From: Aquidulcibacter sp.
GTDB taxonomy: Bacteria > Pseudomonadota > Alphaproteobacteria > Caulobacterales > Aquidulcibacteraceae
Length of the DNA stretch: 42,851 nt
Assembly: GCA_027532555.1 (NCBI GenBank)
Contig: JAPZTJ010000016.1
Coordinates: forward strand, 1 to 42,851
Reading direction: 5' to 3'
The stretch's first letter is position 1; each line of letters starts with the position of its first letter. Positions 26,698 through 34,294 of the stretch are shown in pieces. A program made the position numbers and the translations under genes. The notes beneath the pieces were generated by a model. That model saw only the letters and a list, made by a program, of their open reading frames with translations. It did no database searches and had not been told where the DNA came from.

Positions 26698-27357
26698 ATG
26701 CCAAAGCCACCATCTCGGTCGGACAAGCCGCGCCGTGGCGGGGCTGGAACCTCGTGGTGGGTGATTTTTGGGTCGTTGGCAGTCTCTTTAGCGCTTGGCG
26801 GCGCTTTGCTGGTGGAGTTCCGCTCTGGACCAATTGTGGCGGGTCTGGTGGCGCTATCGCTCTATGGCTTTCTGACGGTGGGCTTGCCGCGGTTCTTTCA
26901 GGATAAAGCTGGAGCTGATCTGCCCAGTCCGCCGATCCTTGATCTAAAAGATGACGATCCCCGCCACGCGCTTCTGGTTGAAGCCCATGAGCATATTATG
27001 GTTTTGCGCGCGGCTATCCCGATAGTGCCACTCAACGTTGGCCACGTGCTTGATGCATTAGCGCGCCACGCCTTGACCATTTTGGACACGGTGGCGAGCC
27101 ATCCAGAAAAGCTAACCCCAATCCTGCGCTTCTTCACCTATTATCTGCCGGCCACCGCTGATTTGGTGTCTGACCGCCTCAAGCTAGAGGCCCATGCGGG
27201 ACAAGCCCGCCTGCAGGAAATCGACCATACGCTGGGCCGCCTACAGGAGGCTTTCGCCAGCTTTGAACGCGCGGTGGTGGAGCCTGATTTGGCCTCGGTC
27301 GATCTGGATATGGAACTCTTGGACCGCGCGCTAAAGGATGATTTAGCCCCGCGGTGA
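26698..27357 (+). CDS. XpaC-like membrane protein, second copy
   Basis: A 219-residue protein with two N-terminal membrane segments (WWVIFGSLAVSLALGGALL and GPIVAGLVALSLYGFLTVGL) and the same C-terminal domain as its neighbour: FFTYYLPATADLVSDRLKLEA, and LQEIDHTLGRLQEAFASFERAV. The shared TYYLPATADL core with little else identical shows an old tandem duplication. It lacks the acidic tract of the first copy. The two may form a heteromeric membrane complex with TelA; this is inference from operon structure. The operon ends before an inverted repeat at 27379. Confidence 0.75.
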   Translation: MPKPPSRSDKPRRGGAGTSWWVIFGSLAVSLALGGALLVEFRSGPIVAGLVALSLYGFLTVGLPRFFQDKAGADLPSPPILDLKDDDPRHALLVEAHEHIMVLRAAIPIVPLNVGHVLDALARHALTILDTVASHPEKLTPILRFFTYYLPATADLVSDRLKLEAHAGQARLQEIDHTLGRLQEAFASFERAVVEPDLASVDLDMELLDRALKDDLAPR

Positions 27358-27378
27358 GGGGTGGATATAAGAAGAGGA

Positions 27379-27400
27379 CTGCGCACCATTAGGTGCGCAG
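27379..27400. repeat. Perfect inverted repeat after the telA operon
   Basis: CTGCGCACC (27379-27387) and GGTGCGCAG (27392-27400) form a nine-pair hairpin with an ATTA loop. It sits 21 bases after the second XpaC-like stop. There is no T-run, so it may be an RNA-stabilising hairpin or a Rho-linked end. Confidence 0.6.
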
Positions 27401-27410
27401 ATCATGCTGC

Positions 27411-27443
27411 TTGGTCCTGTTAGGGCGCTGGCTGAAGGACCAA
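27411..27443. repeat. Second inverted repeat in the same spacer
   Basis: TTGGTCCT (27411-27418) and AGGACCAA (27436-27443) are exact complements 17 bases apart. Directly next to the 27379 hairpin. The remaining spacer to 27640 holds no recognisable gene. Confidence 0.5.
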
Positions 27444-27640
27444 CAGGAACGCCTCCGGCCCCGTCACGCTTCGGCGACTTTTGGCCGAAAGCGGTTGGTC
27501 TGCCTTGGGGGCGTGTGGGCGGCGAAAGCGGACGATCATCCGAAATATGAACCCAAATTTCCACTGGACCGACTTCAGTGGCGACTGTCACTTGCAATAA
27601 GCAAGTACGCTAAAGACTTCACTCCGGAGCTAGTTCCCAC

Positions 27641-29167
27641 TCAATGTGCATTACTTCGGGCGTCTGATCCTTTGACAAGTCTGTTAAGGCGACGACGCAA
27701 GTCATTCTGGAGTTTCGCCGGTGCCCTATTTGGCAAAAGATTGCTCAGTTCATGTGGATCACGCTTTAAGTCGTAAAGCTCATCCATTCCGGAAAGAGAG
27801 CTATAGCGAATAAATTTATACCGATCTGTTCTAATTGCTTGATAGCCCATGTTCTGTAGACGCGGGAATTCCTTATCCGTGTAATACTCGATCAAGAATT
27901 CGTTTCGGATTTTTGAGGATGGAGACTTAAAAGCTGTGACCATAGACCGCCCGTCTAAGTTTGTCGGGGCGGGAACCCCTGTGAGCTCTAGTAAAGTTGG
28001 CGCAACATCGACATTGCTCAATAAGGCATTAGGCCTCGAACCTGCACGCGCTAGTTCTGGATAGCGAACAATGAACGGAATTCGTATGCTGGGCTCATAG
28101 GCAAGCCTGCGCTCTTGAGCCAAACCGAACTCACCATAGAAGAAGCCTTGATCACTCGACACAATGAAAATGGTTTGATCTAAAACGCCTTTTGCCTCGA
28201 GGGTTTCAAGTAGTTTTCCGATGCTTCGGTCAACTGCACTGAGCATGCGCAATCTATCTTTGACAATAGAATCCGGAAGCCCACCTGCTGGACTGCGGGG
28301 GTCGCTGAAGTCGACGGGCCGCATCAAAGCGGGTTTGCCCGTGATCGGGGCTCGCCAACTAGGCAGTCTTGGCAAAACTGCGCCCTCGTAGAGTTTTTCG
28401 TCACCTGGTCCCGCAGGGAAAGTACGCACCTGATTTGGATGAACCTCCGGATGGGAGGCTTTTTGCGAGATAAATGCCAGAAATGGCTTATCTTCTGGTG
28501 ATTTTTCGATGAAAGAGACGGCGTAATCGGTCAAGACATCAGTCATATAGCCAGTGGCTTGAACCCTTTGTCCGTCTACATTGAGGAACGGATTGAAGTA
28601 TACGCCTTGTCCAATAAAGCTCACCCAATTATCAAAGCCAGGCCGCGCTGTGTCATCGTCATGGCCCATGTGCCACTTCCCAAAAAAGCCAGTCCGATAG
28701 CCAGCATCATGGAGGAGTTTTGGAAACGTAATAATTTTATGGCTTTGTTCTGCCCGCTCACCATTATCGATAATGCCATTTTTATGGGGATATTGCCCTG
28801 TCATAAAAACCGCCCGGCTTGGCGAACATAAGGGTGCCGACGTAAAAAATCTTTCGAAGGATGCGCCCTCGGCAATCACACGCGAAAGGTTCGGTAAGCG
28901 AACAAACGGGTGGTCGATCAGGTCATCATAGCGCACGTCATCAAGCAAAACGAAGACAATGTTGGGTCGCCGGTTCGGCTTGCCCTTTATGGTGAGTCCA
29001 ACAGATGTCTGGCCAACATGAGCAACTGGGAAGCTCATGTTGGCTGCGGGAGCATAGGAGGCAGCCCTTTTGGCGGGTTGTGTATCTGCACTAGCAGGAC
29101 CCGCTGCCAAAGTGAGCGCACAAATCAACGCCAACGCGCGCTGGAGAATGGTACCGATTGATGGCAT
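27641..29167 (-). CDS. Secreted type-I sulfatase
   Basis: About 508 residues from the ATG at 29167, which follows the upstream stop by a single base and has GGCGGAG nearby; a longer frame extends 24 codons into the previous gene. A signal peptide (LALICALTLAAGPASA) is present. The sulfatase domain has FVLLDDVRYDD (metal aspartates), the formylglycine signature C-S-P-S-R with C114 (LCSPSRAVFMTGQYPHKNG), GKWHMGH, QKASHPEVH and SSDQGFFYGEFGLAQER. Because cysteine is used, activation needs a formylglycine-generating enzyme encoded elsewhere. It hydrolyses sulfate esters, perhaps of a carbohydrate or aryl compound brought in by the receptor at 30.5-33.4 kb. Base composition is low: 40 % GC over 27781-27900. 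Confidence 0.9.
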   Translation of the reverse strand: MPSIGTILQRALALICALTLAAGPASADTQPAKRAASYAPAANMSFPVAHVGQTSVGLTIKGKPNRRPNIVFVLLDDVRYDDLIDHPFVRLPNLSRVIAEGASFERFFTSAPLCSPSRAVFMTGQYPHKNGIIDNGERAEQSHKIITFPKLLHDAGYRTGFFGKWHMGHDDDTARPGFDNWVSFIGQGVYFNPFLNVDGQRVQATGYMTDVLTDYAVSFIEKSPEDKPFLAFISQKASHPEVHPNQVRTFPAGPGDEKLYEGAVLPRLPSWRAPITGKPALMRPVDFSDPRSPAGGLPDSIVKDRLRMLSAVDRSIGKLLETLEAKGVLDQTIFIVSSDQGFFYGEFGLAQERRLAYEPSIRIPFIVRYPELARAGSRPNALLSNVDVAPTLLELTGVPAPTNLDGRSMVTAFKSPSSKIRNEFLIEYYTDKEFPRLQNMGYQAIRTDRYKFIRYSSLSGMDELYDLKRDPHELSNLLPNRAPAKLQNDLRRRLNRLVKGSDARSNAH

Positions 29168-29168
29168 T

Positions 29169-30503
29169 TTACTCCGCCTCATTCTCGATGAAAAAGCACT
29201 GCTTGCCGCTTTTAAGTGCGTAGCTCTCGCAGGTTCCACGAACCTTTTTTAAGGTTGGCCTTTGCTTGCTGCCAATCCAGTCAACCAAAGTCGCAAGTGT
29301 TGCCAGATATTGGCTATCTGAAAGCCCGCTATGTTGGTCTTCACTTGTTAGAAGTTGAAACAACAAATGTGACTGACCTGCTTGGGCCACAACATTTTTG
29401 AAATGGGCTTGTGCACGGTAAGAGACGATAGGATCATATCTCGCCTGAAGCGTTATGGTCGGCGCGACCAATGTTCCACGCACATCGGAGTCAAAGGAAA
29501 TGAGATCGCGAGCTTGGACATCGCCCGAAAACCGTTCCACGCCTCGGTTAAGCGCATCGTCGTCGCCGGACCCACGATACACTGTCATTGTGTTGGTGAA
29601 TGGGTTTTTGCCTCCGAGAAAATTATGGACAACGTCCTGAAATCTGAAAGTCGTGAGTTCCATTCGATGCGCGAATTCTCGTTCCGTTAGTTTTGTAGCC
29701 CCAAGAATTGCTTTTAGGTGCCTCGCTTGCTGGACAGTTCTGGCCTCGGCCTTTTGATCAACACCTGTGCATTCATTCACCCTTTTGCGAGCCTCAGACC
29801 GCGGACTCGTTGATTGTTTGGGCAGGCCCTGCCAGGCGGGATATTGCTCTTCATTTGGATAGGGCAGGTTCTTGCAGAAATACTGATAAATGACCCTCAA
29901 GTTGATCAATTGGTCATAGGTGTCCAACCGCTTACCGACGGCACCACCGGTCAGCATAACACCATCGTAAAGGACCTGGCCTTTCTCATCGAGTGCCGCT
30001 GTCTCTGCCAGCTTTGCAACGACATTTCCACCATAGGATTGGCCATGCAGAATGGTCATTCTTGGGCGGCCAAACTGCGTCCAAAAGATCTCACGCGATA
30101 CATCGACATCTTTGGCCGCCAATCGCACACCATAGCCGCCAGTCCGATACGTAGACCCAATCCAAGAATAGCCTTCCTTTACCATGGAGGCGTATCGCGT
30201 CAGATCCTCATCTGATCCACTAGGGGCAGGGTCAACGTGCCTTGGCCCCCCATGCGCGTGAACAATCAAAATTCCATTTGGCACTTTCGGACGGGCAATC
30301 AGGAAGTAGGCACCATTATGGTCCCTCCCCCCATAGCAAGTAGCCAGTGCATCTAGATCGGCAGGACATGCACGCTCAGACATGCTTTCAGCCGCAACCT
30401 TATGCTGATTGTCCGCCTCAGTGGCGTAACTCGTGCTTGCCAAAGGCACGAGCGCTAAAACGCCTAAGCCGATCTGATACAAAATTCGGTTGTACATGCG
30501 CAT
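29169..30503 (-). CDS. Secreted alpha/beta hydrolase of unknown specificity
   Basis: A 444-residue protein with a signal peptide (GLGVLALVPLASTSYA), so probably periplasmic. After a cysteine-containing lead it shows GILIVHAHGGPRHVD, the oxyanion-type HGGP loop, and the nucleophile elbow LHGQSYGGNVV with S156. Near the C-terminus APTITLQARYDPIVSY carries the likely acid, and a histidine occurs in SEDQHSGLSD. These features point to a serine esterase or peptidase of the prolyl-oligopeptidase-like superfamily, but the family is not identified with certainty. Several cysteines suggest disulfides. Middle gene of the TonB receptor / hydrolase / sulfatase unit: 15 bases after the receptor stop and one base before the sulfatase start. 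Confidence 0.65.
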   Translation of the reverse strand: MRMYNRILYQIGLGVLALVPLASTSYATEADNQHKVAAESMSERACPADLDALATCYGGRDHNGAYFLIARPKVPNGILIVHAHGGPRHVDPAPSGSDEDLTRYASMVKEGYSWIGSTYRTGGYGVRLAAKDVDVSREIFWTQFGRPRMTILHGQSYGGNVVAKLAETAALDEKGQVLYDGVMLTGGAVGKRLDTYDQLINLRVIYQYFCKNLPYPNEEQYPAWQGLPKQSTSPRSEARKRVNECTGVDQKAEARTVQQARHLKAILGATKLTEREFAHRMELTTFRFQDVVHNFLGGKNPFTNTMTVYRGSGDDDALNRGVERFSGDVQARDLISFDSDVRGTLVAPTITLQARYDPIVSYRAQAHFKNVVAQAGQSHLLFQLLTSEDQHSGLSDSQYLATLATLVDWIGSKQRPTLKKVRGTCESYALKSGKQCFFIENEAE

Positions 30504-30518
30504 AGGCTGGCTACCCGC

Positions 30519-33356
30519 TTAATATTTTAGCCCCAGGCCAACATAAACAACCCGGCCACGTGGCGAATGCACCTGTTCGTCAAAGCCCGGACGATTGTCG
30601 CCGACGTTTGGTGGGTCATTATCAAAGATGTCCTTGACGCCAATTGTTAGCTTCGTGTCGGCCCCAAACATCTCTTTGAACTGATACCCATATTGCACGT
30701 CGAAAGTCACAAACTTCTTGATCTTTGGAACGGTAACCAGGCCGACTGGATCGTCGTTCCGGTAAGAACTGGTGTAGCGCGCGACAGCAAAGAGATCATG
30801 GCGCCCGCGCTCGAAAGTGCCCGTAATGTTACCCCGCCAGCGCGGAAGCGAACCAAACGAACCGCTCAAAAAGTTACGCGTGCCAGCAAGTTCAGCAGTT
30901 GTCACGCCGGTCGTGAATGCAAACTTGTTTACGTAAGTCAGCGAAAGTCGTGCACCGACTTTCCCGAAATCCGTATCGGTCCGATAACTTAGAGCGAGAT
31001 CGACCCCGTCGGTTAATGCTTCATCTGCATTTTGCAGTGCCAAGATTATCGAAGTTGGTTGCCCATTGGGTTGGCGCGTGATCGACGTGGACACCTTTGG
31101 GGGTTGGCCATTAGCGACGCCTGCGCAGGACTCATCCAAAATAGCTTGGGCATTCTGGGTGTTCACAATGAGGTTTGAATAGCTGTACCGCCAATAATCG
31201 ATGCTTGCATCAAACTTGCTAGGCTGGAAGACAAATCCCAGATTGGTGTTCTTGGCGGACTGAGGCTTTAAGCTGCCGACCGGACGGCCAACTTGTGCAA
31301 CGATAAAGCTTGAAAGTTCCGCCCCACCACAAGTCGCGACGCCGCCAACGGTTCGGTAATTGACCGAGCCGCTTGTTACAATACCACCTTGCTGGTTTGA
31401 GGATGGAGCTTGGAACGAAGTGCCATAGGAACCGCGAAGCGCGATCCAAGGCATTGGTTCGTACCGGACAGCCACTTTCGGGTCCAAAGTGGTACCCACT
31501 ACCTTACCATGGTCTTCATATCGAATGGCGGTTTGGACTTCCAGATTGTCTTTGAAAGGCAACGCAAGTTCTGCAAACGCAGAATTCACATCTGTCTTAC
31601 CCAAGATCGTGGGGTCAGCTACCGCGCCATCTGTGTTGGGATCTGGATCAAAGCGGAAGGTCTCGCTTCTGCGCTGCAACCCCAACGCGATACCTGCTGA
31701 GCCACCTTCAAGAGCAAACAATTCGCCGTTGCTGACCAGCACATCGTACGTTTTCTGGGTTGCTTTTCGTTTAGTAACCAAGGTCGTCAATGCGCCATAG
31801 GCAGCCAACTTATCATAGTCGTTGCCGGCAAGGATCGCCGGGTTCTTAAGCGATGTCGCAGTCGGAGTGGCTTCCGCGCTACCGAACGGATTGATGATGC
31901 CCTCATTGAGAGCCGCCTGAAGCCGAGACCTTACAAAGTTTCCAGGAACGGACCGCGACGATTCATGCGAATGGTACTGGGCCCAAGCGCTGACATTCCA
32001 GTTCCCGTAGTCCGCATTTAAGCCCAGCATCGCGCGCTCAGAGTCGTTGGTGAAAATTGAATCTACGGGAGCGTTGCGCCCAGAGACGCTGGCACCAAGA
32101 GGCCGGATCTGATCTCGAGTAGTCACTGCGACGGGGACACAGGTGCCGCCTTCGTTTCCGACAACAGTGTCAAAACAGCCAGGGGCCCAACGGATACTTG
32201 TGCCACTTGCGACAAAATAATTGAAAGGATGATTTGCTGGGATCGTGTATTTTCCGCCCGTTGGACCAGCCGGGGCAGTCAGTGGCCCGGCCGCCCGGTT
32301 CGCCGTATTCTGGGTTACTCCGACTTCGCCAAACACCGACATACGATTGCTGCCAAGCAGATTATTGGCGAGCTCATATCGAAACTCTGCAAACCCAGAA
32401 TAGCGTTCTTCGCCGGAGATCGGGCCTGATTGTTCGGCAAAATCATACAAGCAATTCGGGGAAACAACATATCCGCCAGCTGCAGCACAATCAGGATCAA
32501 TCACCGCTGTGCCAGTTGGAATACCAGTTGTGAAATTTCGATATTCGTCTGGAGCACCCGAGGTCGATAAAAACCGTGAGTTAACGAGAGCACCATTTGC
32601 GGTCGTGTCGACAAGGCCATCACCATTGCGATCGATCAAACGATCTACAAGGAAGTCAAAGTCGGTATTGAAGGTCTTTTCAGACTTATAGTAGCTGCCA
32701 TAAACCGCAAACGCACCACGATCATTTTTTGCGCCATAGGCCAAGTCAACACCGTGGCTGTCGCTAATGCCAAAATCGGCGCGGGCATTGAGTTCAGCAC
32801 CCTCGAAGCCAAGTTTGGTAACAACGTTCACAACCCCGGCGACAGCTTCCGATCCATAAATGGCAGAAGCACCGTCCGTCTGGATATCAATCCGCTTCAC
32901 TACCGTTGTCGGTAACGTGTTCAAATCAAAGAATTGGTTGCCAAGCGCATCTGCCAATGGGCTTTTGCCCGCACGGCGACCGTTAATCAGCACCAAGGTG
33001 GAACCAGCTCCGAGGTTTCTCAGATTGAAATTGGCAGCCCCGATAAGATTGGGGTTCTTAGTCCCAACATTTGACAATTGACTGCCGGCGTTAGCGGGCA
33101 GATTTCCAACAAAGTCGTTGATCGTCGCCGCGACAGCAAACTCAGGGGCACCAGCTCCGAACACCTGTACGGGTGCTTTCTCACTATAACCGCTGCGTCG
33201 AATATTCGAGCCCGTGACAATGATGACGTCCACGTCCTCTGGTTCGGCAACCGCAGAGGCATTGGCAGAAGGTGCTGGCGCATTTTGCGCGACGGCCGAT
33301 CCAAACGCACAGCTCAGTAATGCAGTTGATCCCAAAAGGAATATCGCTTTTCTCAT
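30519..33356 (-). CDS. TonB-dependent outer-membrane receptor
   Basis: A 945-residue receptor with a Sec signal (LLGSTALLSCAFGSAVAQ), a short spacer and a TonB box-like EDVDVIIVTGSNIRRSGY near residues 40-55. The plug domain (about 60-190) includes NFNLRNLGAGSTLVLINGRR and IDIQTDGASAIYGSEAVAGVVNVVT. The barrel follows, with repeated aromatic strand ends and a final R-G-R-V-V-Y-V-G-L-G-L-K-Y terminus with C-terminal aromatic, as required for BAM assembly. Several cysteine pairs lie in extracellular loops (e.g. DPDCAAAGGYVVSPNC). It is the Caulobacter/sphingomonad type of large receptor for oligosaccharides or other bulky nutrients. First gene of the three-gene unit; GGGAG is about nine bases before the ATG. 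Ligand unknown. Confidence 0.93.
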   Translation of the reverse strand: MRKAIFLLGSTALLSCAFGSAVAQNAPAPSANASAVAEPEDVDVIIVTGSNIRRSGYSEKAPVQVFGAGAPEFAVAATINDFVGNLPANAGSQLSNVGTKNPNLIGAANFNLRNLGAGSTLVLINGRRAGKSPLADALGNQFFDLNTLPTTVVKRIDIQTDGASAIYGSEAVAGVVNVVTKLGFEGAELNARADFGISDSHGVDLAYGAKNDRGAFAVYGSYYKSEKTFNTDFDFLVDRLIDRNGDGLVDTTANGALVNSRFLSTSGAPDEYRNFTTGIPTGTAVIDPDCAAAGGYVVSPNCLYDFAEQSGPISGEERYSGFAEFRYELANNLLGSNRMSVFGEVGVTQNTANRAAGPLTAPAGPTGGKYTIPANHPFNYFVASGTSIRWAPGCFDTVVGNEGGTCVPVAVTTRDQIRPLGASVSGRNAPVDSIFTNDSERAMLGLNADYGNWNVSAWAQYHSHESSRSVPGNFVRSRLQAALNEGIINPFGSAEATPTATSLKNPAILAGNDYDKLAAYGALTTLVTKRKATQKTYDVLVSNGELFALEGGSAGIALGLQRRSETFRFDPDPNTDGAVADPTILGKTDVNSAFAELALPFKDNLEVQTAIRYEDHGKVVGTTLDPKVAVRYEPMPWIALRGSYGTSFQAPSSNQQGGIVTSGSVNYRTVGGVATCGGAELSSFIVAQVGRPVGSLKPQSAKNTNLGFVFQPSKFDASIDYWRYSYSNLIVNTQNAQAILDESCAGVANGQPPKVSTSITRQPNGQPTSIILALQNADEALTDGVDLALSYRTDTDFGKVGARLSLTYVNKFAFTTGVTTAELAGTRNFLSGSFGSLPRWRGNITGTFERGRHDLFAVARYTSSYRNDDPVGLVTVPKIKKFVTFDVQYGYQFKEMFGADTKLTIGVKDIFDNDPPNVGDNRPGFDEQVHSPRGRVVYVGLGLKY

Positions 33357-33659
33357 CGTGGCAGTCTCCCAACCCTGTTTTCTCTTGCCCCGGAACGCTC
33401 ACATCGATTGCCGTTTTAGCGGCGACAACTGTCCAAGTTGGCTGAGGAAATTCATTGGATTACTACTCGAAAAATCACACCCATTGCAGGGGATCAATCG
33501 AAAACAATTCCTGATAAACTGCCCCCAAGCAGGATGTGAACATCGAGCGTTAGTAGGGTTATGCTAACTTGAAACCTGGGCGAGTCAAAATGAGACTGGT
33601 CAGAATAAAAAATACAACAAATCAATAGTTAACGATATTCTCATGCCAAAACTGTGTGA

Positions 33660-33695
33660 TTTTCCGCACAGAAACTCGGCATTTTGTGCGGAAAA
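33660..33695. promoter_or_regulatory. Operator-like inverted repeat, 11-bp arms
   Basis: TTTTCCGCACA (33660-33670) and TGTGCGGAAAA (33685-33695) are exact complements 14 bases apart. The site lies about 300 bases upstream of the TonB receptor start. It is too palindromic for chance and lacks a T-run, so a repressor or activator site for the receptor unit is plausible; a terminator for a minus-strand transcript from the doubtful frame at 33752 is the alternative. Confidence 0.5.
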
Positions 33696-33751
33696 CCGCC
33701 AATCAAGCCCGAGCTATCCTGTGTCGAACTAGAATGGTTCTCCGCTCCGAA

Positions 33752-34009
33752 CTAGCGCCCTTTAACCCAGTAATGCGCTTCGCGCCGTAGGGTGCGTTCC
33801 GACAGGAATGCACCAAGGTCAAGCAACTCCTTAGATCGATTATGTTGGGCCGCAGCCAATTCACTTCGAAGGGCTTTGCGCCGCACTTCGCTCGCCTTGA
33901 AGCCCCTTGACGCCTCATCTTGCGCACTCAGACTCGAACTAAGCCTTTGCCGAGGCAAAGGCTGTCCAAGTAAAGATAATTTAGAAACAGCGATAGATAC
34001 GTGGTGCAT
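33752..34009 (-). CDS. Doubtful small protein or gene relic
   Basis: An 85-codon frame whose middle (DEASRGFKASEVRRKALRSE) reads like a basic helical coiled coil. There is a faint resemblance to the N-terminal arm of seryl-tRNA synthetase, which I do not consider established. The frame spans two strong DNA hairpins (33791-33814 and 33942-33963) and lies almost wholly inside the 14-bp inverted repeats, so its reading may be accidental within a mobile or structured element. No clear ribosome site. If real it is a relic or a very small protein of unknown function. Confidence 0.2.
   Translation of the reverse strand: MHHVSIAVSKLSLLGQPLPRQRLSSSLSAQDEASRGFKASEVRRKALRSELAAAQHNRSKELLDLGAFLSERTLRREAHYWVKGR
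33791..33814 (+). repeat. Strong hairpin, 10-bp stem
   Basis: GGTGCGTTCC pairs with GGAATGCACC over a GACA loop, with one G-T wobble on the plus-strand transcript. Part of the repeat-bounded segment. Confidence 0.6.
33942..33963. repeat. Perfect palindrome, 10-bp arms
   Basis: AGCCTTTGCC and GGCAAAGGCT are separated by only GA. Lies within the repeat-bounded segment and inside the doubtful 85-codon frame. Confidence 0.65.
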
Positions 34010-34294
34010 TCCGAACGGACATCATCCGATGGAGCGAAGCGCATTACCGCCTGAGCATCGGGCGCTGCCTTTAAGTCAATCCATTTTATAGTAACTAAGG
34101 TTCTGCCAATAATTTGATTTATAAAGGATTTCAGCCGGTTTTGGAATTTTTTTGCCAGACATTTAAAGGTTATTAAATCCTCTTAGGTAACAAGGGTGCA
34201 ACAACAGAATAACTAATCGCTGCGACCCGGCAATGACCTCGCTTGAAACGAATGTCGCGCTCAGATTGCTAAGCCCCCAATAGAGCCAAAACCA

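Larger units (their letters stand above)
33770..34045. mobile_element. MITE/REP-like element bounded by 14-bp inverted repeats
   Basis: GTAATGCGCTTCGC (33770-33783) recurs as its exact complement GCGAAGCGCATTAC (34032-34045). Inside, GGTGCGTTCC/GGAATGCACC (33791-33814) and AGCCTTTGCC/GGCAAAGGCT (33942-33963) form two further strong hairpins. The sequence GTAGGGTGCGTTCC following the left arm resembles repeat families common in proteobacterial and cyanobacterial intergenic DNA. A related 13-mer, TGCGCTTCGCGCC, recurs at 35666-35678 beyond the histidine kinase. No transposase gene is included; target-site duplications were not resolved. Confidence 0.4.
33357..34294. other. 938-bp gene-poor interval with repeats, between receptor and kinase
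   Basis: Contains the receptor promoter side, an 11-bp inverted repeat (33660-33695), a segment bounded by 14-bp inverted repeats (33770-34045), and an AT-rich run (about 34085-34210). One 85-codon minus-strand frame is listed separately as doubtful. No transposase, tRNA or recognised RNA was found. Confidence 0.7.
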
